This document shows, piece after piece, positions 56,289-64,000 of a stretch of DNA of 64,000 bases (the first letter of the stretch is position 1; each line of letters opens with the position of its first letter). A program made the position numbers and the translations under genes. This DNA is from Rhynchopus sp. YZ270_cl-10 (Eukaryota > Euglenozoa > Diplonemea > Diplonemida > Diplonemidae): the NCBI GenBank assembly GCA_964035575.1, contig OZ037865.1, positions 1,302,001 to 1,366,000 of the forward strand, in the 5' to 3' direction. The notes below the pieces were generated by a model. That model ran no database searches and was not told where the DNA came from. It saw nothing but the letters and a program-made list of their open reading frames with translations.

Positions 56289-56849
56289 TAATTCAGGGGA
56301 CATTAGTATGCCGGTGTGCCGGTGTGGCCACACCGGCTAAGGAGGGATTTTGAGAAAAAAAAAAAAAAAAAGAAAAAGGCGGATTTTTGAATTTTTTTCT
56401 GAATTTTATCTCCTCATACAAGGCTACAACCACATCTGTAGCGGTTTCTTATGTGCATGTGACCCCACCATAAAGACCAATCGGTCCGTTCAATCAAAAG
56501 AAATAGATGTTCGCAACTCTCATAAAAAAGTAGCGTACCGTGCGCCTGCGGCGCAGCTAAAAATGACGAGCGGTAGCCCACAGCTCTACCCTATGCCATA
56601 GTCACAGCTACCTTTACCATACTTTGGCTATAAAAGCGTGCGATTTTATGTCACAATTTTTGAAATGTTGCGTACCGTGGCTTCGCCAGAAAAGTTTTGA
56701 TGTCATATGGTTAGACAAGGGCGCGGAGGGGAAAGAGTTGTGGAGGTCTCTGCCAAAAATGCGTGGGGAAAAAAAAATTGCCTCACACCGGCTTTTTTGG
56801 CTCACACCGGCTTTTTTTTCAAAATCTCAAACTACCAATGACCCCTGCT

Positions 56850-57698
56850 CAGTGTTTCCGCGACCCAAAAATCGGACGAAGTTCGTCCGGTAGGGGAAAA
56901 AAAAAAAAAAAACTGCCGGACGAAGTTCGTCCGGACGAAGTTCATCCGGGGAGTGGGAAAAATGGGTGGGGAGAGGGCCCGGGGTACATTGTAAAGTGGA
57001 CGAGTGGGGTGCGGCCCCGCAGGAGACGCACCCCACCCCGTATAGAAAAATAAAGGCCTCCCCTCTTTGGCGTCGCGCAGATCTGCGGCCGCACTTATGG
57101 TATCCCCCTCTATCATTCCCCTCAAACCCTTTGCGGGTTTGCGCACGGAGTACAGCATTGAACAGCTAGGCAGATTGTACGACCAGTTCTTCACCCCCCA
57201 CAAACTGTCCTACATGCATCACGATGTCGTGGGTGGGGATGCGCTGAAGCTGGTGTACAGCGACACCGCTGAACGGAAGCAGTTCCAGACAGCCAGTATT
57301 GTGCAGGGGGTTGAATTCAGTGACCTGTTGGCAGAGTGGCAAGAGCTCAAGTCGGTGTTGAGGGTGTGCACCTCAATGACAACTCTTCATGACGTTCTGA
57401 TGTATGTTGAGCTCAATGAGGAAGGTGACACCGAGTACCCTCAGATGAGGACGTTACTCCGTCTCTTGTTCACTCTTCCTGTGGGTACAAACACAGCCAC
57501 GCTTTGTTTTCGAGTATCTCGTAACGTGAGTTTCTCACCTGTTGTGTCTCACGAGAGACCGTGAGGCGAGACAACTCCGCCGGAGGCCCCCGACCCCCGA
57601 CCTGTATTGTGTTAAGCACTAGTAAAAAAATTTTTTTTGGGGGGAAAAAAAAACTCGTCCGCCCCCTTCGAAAACACCGGAAGAACGCGGAAACCCTG
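56850..57698 (+). mobile_element. hAT transposon with 8-bp target duplication, internally deleted
   Basis: Ends CAGTGTTTCCGCG and, reverse-complemented on the right, CAGGGTTTCCGCG. Both sides are flanked by CCCCTGCT (56842-56849 and 57699-57706), the 8-base duplication expected of hAT insertion. Only 849 bases long, it keeps a 3' transposase fragment. The left subterminal part has GGACGAAGTTCGTCCGG palindromes. The perfect duplication suggests a fairly recent insertion. Confidence 0.88.
57067..57564 (+). pseudogene. hAT transposase C-terminal fragment
   Basis: Up to 165 residues inside the hAT element. LYDQFFTPHKLSYMHHDVVG lies upstream of YPQMRTLLRLLFTLPVGTNTA, which resembles the hAT dimerisation region (usually LLTLPVS-A-AERSFS). 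The zinc finger and catalytic RNase H-like core are absent, and the usual ERSFS motif is not conserved. It cannot be an active transposase; the element would need one supplied in trans. Confidence 0.65.
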
Positions 57699-58761
57699 CC
57701 CCTGCTGTTATTTTCAAAAAAAAAAAAAAAAAAAAAAAGATAGAAATTCGTCAATGATGAGAACTTCTGTTCAGTCCATGCGCCCATCAGGAGTCTGGCA
57801 AGGCATATGCACTTTTTCAACTTCTCTTAGTTACAGAAGTCTTTGATCATGCGCAAGAATCGTATACAAAAAGGAAGTCCACCCTTTTAAAAAAAATGAT
57901 GTATGTGAAACACAGTGACACATCATTTAATCACTGGCAGATTTATTTATTTTCCAGCCGAAAACGGAGCGATCACGTCCACAAAAAAATGTACATGCTT
58001 TTATACCTTCCTCCCCTACTGTCCCTTACCTTTCCCTCTCTGTTTAGACGTTCTTTCTCTCTTCTCTCTCTCTGTCTCCCTTCTGCTGATTATGTATTTT
58101 TTCTCCCGAAGAAGGCAAATAATGGAGCAGCAAATGGCTCGTGTTCCTGCCAGGAATCTTTGGGAAGAAATTTATAGACACAACAGCTGCCTTTGAGCGA
58201 ACCTGTGCAGACACTCCTTAAAAGGGATGTCTTGAGTGTTGCACAAGAAAAAATGGAGAATTTCACAGATGTGTGTTGAAACACATCATTCAGATTAGTA
58301 TTATCTTTTTTTCTCCGTTCGAAACGTATTTCTGAGAAAACACATTATCGCCCAGGTTTTTTTTGGACGAAATTGACGCATATTTTTCTCTCTTTTTTCG
58401 TACAGTGGAAGCACATCTTCGGATGTCTGCACTGACCGCCGTGGGTTTTAAAAAAAATGCGATTGTCGACACAAAATAATCGTACCTTTTTTGTCTCTCT
58501 CTGTGAGATCCGCTTCGTTAGCTCATTTTCCCCTCTCATCTGTTCCGGTGCTGGGTGGTGTGCCTGTGTGCGTTCATTGGTGAGCCTGTAAGGATATGTC
58601 TTTTGTGTTCTGTCGTGGGCTTGCAACACAGCCACTCCCAACGGAGCACACCCATGCGACCCGGTCCCTCCGGTTCTATAGCCCAAGGGAGTACCTGTGT
58701 CCACAGAGACGTTGACCCTTTCAACATCAGCCCCTTTTTTTGTTTCCCCAAACACAGAAGT

Positions 58762-59182
58762 CATGGATGTAGAAAGTACGTGACGAAAAAAAAGTACTTT
58801 TTTTCCAAAAATCGGGTTACGTGATACTTCACGTACGTGACGTTTTTTGAAAAAAAATTTTACGTGATTTACGTGATTTCGAAAAAAAAAACGAAAAAAA
58901 GTACTTTTTTTTCCACGTGAAAATCAACGTACGTGAAAATATTGGAGCGTTTTCGGCCATAAAAATGCCCGAAAACACCCGCATTTGCATTTCCGGAATC
59001 CGCCCATTCTGTGGTGGGGGATATACAGAAAAATGGACAAAATTTTAGTGACTAAAATTTTCACGAAATATGAACCCACACCCAAATGGGTAAAAAAGTA
59101 CTTTTTTTTTCCATTTTTCGTCACGTACTTTTTTACTTTTTTTTTTCAAAAAAAAGTACGTGAAGTACTTTCTACATCCATG
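58762..59182. mobile_element. 421-bp MITE with 6-bp target duplication
   Basis: Ends CATGGATGTAGAAAGTAC on both sides, inverted. The interior is full of ACGTACTTTTTT and its complement, plus CACGTACGTG-type palindromes. It is flanked by AGAAGT at 58756-58761 and 59183-59188. Intact ends and a perfect duplication point to recent movement. The superfamily is not clear from the ends. Confidence 0.85.
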
Positions 59183-59715
59183 AGAAGTGCCTGAGGAAAA
59201 AAAATTTTTTTTCTCTCGTACTGCGCTTGTATGTGGGTGTTCGGTTGTTGTGTCCCCCCTCCCCCCCTCCCCCCTCCCTCCTCCCTCAACACATTTTCAG
59301 TAATTTGTCTGTTCTGTTTTTTTTAAGACTTCTTTTTTTTGCGACAAAAAACGACGCTTTCGGAACAGTACCCCGCACCCCGACGGCAACTGTCTGAAAG
59401 TCGTTCGACTTGTTTCTATTGGAAGGATCAGGGCAGATTTATTGCGGTCAGGTCAAAAAATGAGTGCACATGGCATTTCCCTTAAAAGCATCTGCCTGCA
59501 CCATTCAACCACTACGGTGTTCTACTTCTTCAAAGAGATCAAAGCTGTGTGTTGCCATGACTGCCCTTTAAAAAACCCCCCCTGAATACAGCCCCGGCAC
59601 TTCGGTTGTGTCTGGTTGTGAAAGAAAGGCAAAAAAAAATACCCCAAACTGTCCCCTGTAGTATAAGCTAACACACACTCTCCATTGTTTTTCTTCTTCT
59701 TCTTCCATCTGAACA

Positions 59716-59885
59716 CACGACGTTGAAGTAGATTACTTTACTTGTGGTTTTACTTTTGCATGTCATTTTTTTTTACTTGTGTTTAAGCGGTACGCTTATG
59801 TTTTTACGTGTGCCACAAGTAAACTATTTTCACAAGTAAAATTACATGTAAAACCACAAGTAAAGTCATTTACTTCAACGTCGTG
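59716..59885. mobile_element. 170-bp MITE upstream of the PDZ-like gene
   Basis: Left CACGACGTTGAAGTAGAT and right (reverse complement) CACGACGTTGAAGTAAAT, continuing through TACTTTACTTGTGGTTTTAC; about 38 bases pair. It contains an ATG (59779) in the same open frame as the gene that follows. Confidence 0.88.
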
Positions 59886-59901
59886 CAACACACCACAACA
59901 C

Positions 59902-59986
59902 ACAACAGACACCACAACAGACACCACAACAGACACCACAACAGACACCACAACAGACACCACAACAGACACCACAACAGACACCA
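59902..59986 (+). repeat. Seven copies of a 12-bp unit (ACAACAGACACC)
   Basis: Lies between the MITE and the PDZ-like start codon. If translated it would read Asp-Thr-Thr-Thr repeats in frame with the gene. Confidence 0.9.
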
Positions 59987-60024
59987 CCCCCCTATCCCAA
60001 AACAATTTAGTCCCCCCCTATTTG

Positions 60025-61608
60025 ATGTCGGCGTTTACGAATGCCCGACGCGAGCTGGAGTCGCGGATACCCCAGCCCCAGGAGCTGGAGGTTGCAACGG
60101 ATAAGACCCACGAGCTTATGGCGGGATTTTATGACCTTGTGTCCGGCGAGACGGTGAATGGGTTTTCTGTGTGGTCGAAGGAGGACAAAACTGCGTGGTT
60201 GTACTCCACACCGCAGGGTTACTGGCGGTTGACCAATGACCCTGCAGACTTCCGCGATGGATGTGGTTACATCATTTCTCGGGAACGCCATCAAGGCTAC
60301 CCACCCAACACCGTCGATGTGTGGTGCACAGGTGGCTCGGAGAACCACTCCGTCAGGGTAAACCTATGGAAGTCCAACACCGACAAGCTCGTGGCCTCTG
60401 CCTCTCCACAGCGCTCAGCGATGGGCCCCGTTGAGCTCTCTATCAGCAAACACGCTACAGAAAAGCTGGGTATCATCTTTGCAGCAAATGGTCTCGAGCT
60501 GGTTCAGGTATGATTCCCCTCCCCTTTGGCCCCGCCTATATCATGCATACTACAGGTCCGTGAAGAGGGCGCCGGAGCACGATTTGGTCTAGACAAATAC
60601 ATTGGCTGGATGCTCACCCACGTCAACGGGGACAACGTGACGACAACAAAGGAGCTGGTGGAGTTCACACATGGGGTGACGGTGTGTAATATGCGGTTGG
60701 TGCCGCCGACGAGCTTTTCTGGTGTGCCTTCGGATTGGGATGGGAAGGACGAGAAGGCGTATATGACGAAGGGGAAGGACGAGCCTATGGGGATACAACT
60801 GCAGGATATGATTCTTGTTGCGGTGCAGCATGGCTCGCCTGGACATCGGTGTGGCTTCCAGCCTCTGATTGGACGCCGTCTGCTCCACATCAACGGGCAC
60901 GGCGTGCGCACCATGGCAGAGGTGCAGTTCCTCACCCGCGACTCCCTCTCCCTGGTGCTCGGCTTCGAACGCTCCGAGGAGGAGCTCAGCATCGCACGCT
61001 CCTCGGCAGCTCGGTCCCAATCCCCGCACAGCTTCACCCAAACGCACCCCACATCAGAGATCCCTGTCATGAAGCATACTGTCGGCCCCTTGGGGTGTTG
61101 GTTCGACGTCGTCAGCGGGCAGCTTCAATTAAAACGCGTAATGGAAGGGAGCATGGCAGAGGACGCAGGGATGGCGCAGTTCATTGGATGGAGTGTACAG
61201 CGTGCGGGGGATGTTCCGGTGCAGACACCGGAGGATATTTCTGAGCAGTGGCGGAATTTGCCTCCGGGAAGTGTGTTCATGATGAAGATGGAGGACCGGC
61301 ATATCGACAGACATCTGCGGTTGGATCGAAGCTACAGTCAGTTTGTTGAGTCGTATGGGCAGAATGCGGACAGGGAATGGCTCCTCAGCAGGCACAGCAC
61401 CCTCCCCGTCACATCCTACCGAAACTGGCAGGAGCGGCGGGCTGACGAACGCAACCACGCGCTCTCCCAAGCGAACCACGTGGGCCCGCTTCCACAGGAC
61501 GGCTCCTACGTTAGAAGGGCGTTAGGTCTTCCTGCAGGTGCAGGTACAACAAGTGGCTCACCACCACCCAGGATGCGCGCAACATTCCTCGGGCCTGCGA
61601 AGAGTTGA
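60025..61608 (+). CDS. PDZ-like repeat protein, 511 aa
   Basis: Exons 60025-60507 and 60556-61608, joined across a 48-base intron (GTATGA...CTACAG), give 511 residues starting MSAFTNARRELESRIP. The N-terminal ~125 residues form a globular unit with YDLVSGETVNGFSVW and WRLTNDPADFRDGCGYI (a WW- or beta-rich domain, not identified). Three PDZ-like units follow: LGIIFAANGLELVQVREEG with IGWMLTHVNGDNV; MGIQLQDMILVAVQHGSPG with GRRLLHINGHGV; and LGCWFDVVSGQLQLKRVMEG with IGWSVQRAGDVPV. Each has the Gly-rich carboxylate-loop position, a GS.A/G turn and the I.VNG strand typical of PDZ folds. The C-terminus is basic and disordered. A scaffold role is inferred. The frame is open upstream to 59779 through a MITE and a minisatellite; the later ATG is preferred. 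Confidence 0.78.
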
Positions 61609-62450
61609 GGTGAAATGTAGGTGGGGAAAGGGTTGATTGGGTAGTCATCGTTGGGCCATACCATTGTACCCATTGTGCTAATGGCGTGTGAATGGTCCCG
61701 CTTCTCCCGTTGGGTTGCGCTGTGATTCGCGCTTAGTAATTCAAGAAATTATCCTTTTGGCTGGCAAAAGCGAGAGGGACAACAGATTCGCACAATGGTA
61801 TTGACGTGGTGGTGACGTTACATTATCAGGTTTTCAAGGGGGGGGGAAAGGAGTCTATTGTTTGCATTTGGATACAAAGCTTATCTCTGAGGTGGGGGAT
61901 TTTATCGATACAGCAAAAGAATGTGCACAAGGTTATTATAATTTTGTGTTTTTTCATCCAGGGCAGCATTGGGGTCTGAGAGGGTGCATCAGTGACTATT
62001 TTTTTCTTTACAACTTTCTCTCTTTTTAATCCACTTCTTTGATTTGAAAGTATGAAACTGATTTTGTTCAGTTTGAAAATATAAAATGCGGAAAAAAGTA
62101 AAAAGTGAGTGGCATGTCAAAACTTTTCATAAAAACCCCCTGTTTCCGCAACATAATAAAAAAAACAAAACAGTGGGCATACAGTAGGTATACCTGTCTA
62201 CAACTCAAAGAATTTTTTTGTTCAATTCGCGTCCGTACGTTTCTCTGCAACCACACTTCTTTTTTTTTCTCTTCATTTTCGTCTTCTCTTATCGCATACA
62301 ACTAGGGGGGTGTGTGTCTCCCGTATTGCTGTGTGACCACCCTTCTCTAAGGGGGTGTTTTTTTGTAATGAGGCATTTTTTTTTTGTCCAAAGGTGGCTC
62401 AGCACTTTAAGGCTTGAGCTCATCCCCGCCAATTTTTTTATTTTATTTTA

Positions 62451-62494
62451 GGTGACTAAGCACGAGAGGCTTAGGATCATCTTAAGCTTTTCTT
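62451..62494 (+). repeat. GAGA-loop hairpin repeat, consensus type
   Basis: GGTGACTAAGCACGAGAGGC then TTAGGATCATCTTAAGC. Stem CTAAGC/GCTTAG, loop ACGAGAG. Confidence 0.8.
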
Positions 62495-62852
62495 TTTTCT
62501 CTTCTTTCAATTCCCTCCCTCCCCATGCTTGCTAAGATGTGTGAGGTTCGTTCATCTGGCAAGCTCCGTTCTATTTGCTTCTGTATTTAAAATTAAAATA
62601 AAAAAAGGTGACAAGAAGGCAAGGCTGAGGATCATCTAGCAAGCTGTTCTGTGTGGTCAATTCGTTCTGGTATGTGCACTGAAGTACCTCTTCTCGTTTT
62701 TTTTGTTTTTGTTTTTACATTTTCTGTTGTTGGCCGCAGGGTACTTTGTGCTTTCATTCAGATGGCATCGTCGGTGGGTCAGTCGGAGTGCCTGTATCAA
62801 TAACTTCACTTTTTCTTGATGTTTGGCAGACACAAAAGCTATATCCATCAAA

Positions 62853-62899
62853 ATGGCTAAGCTCAGAGAGGCTTCGGTGCATCCCCTAAACTTTTTCTC
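62853..62899 (+). repeat. GAGA-type hairpin repeat
   Basis: ATGGCTAAGCTCAGAGAGGC then TTCGGTGCATCCCCTAAAC and TTTTTC. Confidence 0.65.
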
Positions 62900-63482
62900 T
62901 ATTCTGTCACGCTTCCTCTTTTTTATTGAGAGAAAAAAAAACGCGTTTTTTTGCATTGTGTTTTGAAAAAGAAGTTGGGGTAGTTCCCGCGGGACAATTT
63001 TGTCCCAAAATGTGTTTGTGTTGTGTAATGTAATGTAGGGTCCACATTCGTTTTTCAAGATTCCTTTCTCTCTCTTTTGTTTTTTTCTTTTTTCCCCCGC
63101 CAGACCCACAGGGTTTTTTGTTCAAAAACTATGGATTCGAACAAACGCTCGGTCTCAATCACCCCCACCGTATTAGGCATATTTGAAACCCCATGTGGAC
63201 AATCCCAAAAGTGTGGGAGTGAATACAGTAGAAATATGGGCGATTTTGCACCATATTTTTTGCTTTTTTTTGGGGAATGTTTTGTTTTTCCCATATTTTG
63301 GTTTTTTGCCCATGGGTGTCCCAGTATGTCTATGTGTCTGTTGTATGCTTCTGGTGTATTTTAAAAAGTGCTCCCTAGGTATGGGGGGGGTTCGATAACC
63401 CCCACCCATGGAGAATCATTACTAGCGTCCGATGAACGGTTGAGGCGTTATGCGGATTGCATTTTGCATTGCAAAAAAAAAA

Positions 63483-63625
63483 GGGTGCATGTGTGTTGAC
63501 CCTCTCAAATACTTTCAATTCTGTGAACTGAAAGTATATGAATCTAATTTTGCATTTTTCGCAACTCCCCTTCGTACCATCACAGCACAGTAGTATGATC
63601 TGCAGATAGAAGAAGAAAATTACAT
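63483..63625. repeat. ~145-bp dispersed repeat, second copy
   Basis: Matches 21733-21876 with only a few substitutions and one shortened T-run. Confidence 0.85.
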
Positions 63626-64000
63626 CAAAAAAAAATGCACAGCCACTTCCCCCACAAATGCTGTATTCTGTTTCTTATTCGTTTCGTTCTGGCACAATGA
63701 ATTATGTGAATTTGTTTGAGGGGCTGTTTTTTTGCCCCTCGTGTTTCCAGGTTGGGTTGTGTATCTGTACTCAAAAATTTCCCTCCCTTACCGTGCTTCC
63801 TGTTGTAGCAAACAGAACGGTAAACGAGCTGTTTTTTTGAATCGAAACTGTAACATGAAGTACAACAGGATGATTCTCTCTCAGTTAATTTTTGGTGAAA
63901 GAAAAGAGAAGAAGAATTCCATGAATCACGTTTTACCTACGATACGATCGTAATGCGATCATAGTTGATTATGGTACGGTATTTTACGATCGTAACAATC

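Larger units (their letters stand above)
54459..56849. other. Spacer with hairpin repeats and hAT-like debris
   Basis: No host gene seen. It contains hairpin copies (54637, 54747), the dispersed repeat at 55244-55400, and a hAT-like MITE (55498-56288). 55635-55752 and 56456-56555 are diverged copies of one segment (CATGTGACCCCACC, then AAAGTAGCGTACCGTGCGCC). Confidence 0.6.
57707..60024. other. Spacer with two MITEs and a 12-bp repeat
   Basis: No gene is supported. It holds MITEs at 58762-59182 and 59716-59885, a GGCGTTTGCACTTTCA-type motif at 58690-58730 (GTGTCCACAGAGACGTTG) and a minisatellite at 59902-59986. Confidence 0.55.
61609..64000. other. Terminal spacer with clustered hairpin repeats
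   Basis: No gene seen. Four hairpin-family members occur within ~500 bases (62451, 62535, 62606, 62853). 62776-62806 (GTCAGTCGGAGTGCC, CTGTATCAATAAC) matches 13276-13312. The ~145-bp repeat lies at 63483-63625. 63935-64000 is rich in CGATCGTA words. Confidence 0.55.

Noticed and set aside
63380-63410. Possible tRNA T-arm (GGTTCGATAACCCCC)
   Set aside because: The loop is too long, and no acceptor, D or anticodon arm can be formed upstream.

Overview
This is nuclear DNA of a single-celled eukaryote (a protist) that I cannot place in a lineage. Multi-exon genes carry spliceosomal GT-AG introns: 10 of the 11 that I can place begin GTATG, and the 3' sites are mostly TTTACAG, TTTGCAG or ACTACAG. 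Coding sequence is GC-richer than the spacers, which are full of poly(A) and poly(T). There are only about 11 convincing protein genes, all on the + strand. I found no rRNA, tRNA, operon or CRISPR array.

Layout. 1-2900: repeats, a palindrome cluster and one possible exon pair. 2927-6487: two neighbouring Ala-rich coiled-coil proteins. 8636-11021: a polytopic, DMT-like membrane protein. 11022-16594: spacer with repeats and a 9-bp microsatellite. 16595-17976: Arp2/3 complex subunit 4 (ARPC4), the firmest identification. 19366-20505: a RING-HC protein. 21100-24000: MITE-rich. 25072-30640: a 5.6-kb repeat element in A1...B1A2...B2 order, with an array of fifteen 41-bp units. 31197-32234: a LACTB2-type metallo-beta-lactamase-fold nuclease. 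33961-36382: a DUF3223 (DCL) protein with an RRM-like tail. 36735-37548: a retroelement reverse-transcriptase fossil. 37990-41220: a Dispatched/Patched-like RND transporter. 42649-45467: a secreted lectin-like protein with three near-identical repeats and a WSC domain. 46134-47131: a nested inverted-repeat element. 47705-51493: a large secreted FG-GAP/Gly-rich/filamin-like protein. 51755-54458: a type I membrane protein with coiled coil, PH-like domain and poly-Gln. 55498-59885: hAT relics and MITEs. 60025-61608: a PDZ-like repeat protein.

Functional themes are cell surface and membrane (lectin/WSC protein, FG-GAP/filamin protein, type I receptor-like protein, RND and DMT-like transporters), actin (ARPC4) and nucleic-acid handling (LACTB2-like, DUF3223). 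The genes do not form an evident pathway.

The most unusual signals are non-coding. A family of short hairpins with a shared CACGAGAGG loop and a shared 3' flank is scattered through the spacers; the stem changes sequence between copies but stays paired. The other is the split-direct-repeat element at 25072-30640, whose end repeats look identical and whose interior carries evenly spaced TATAAATA boxes.
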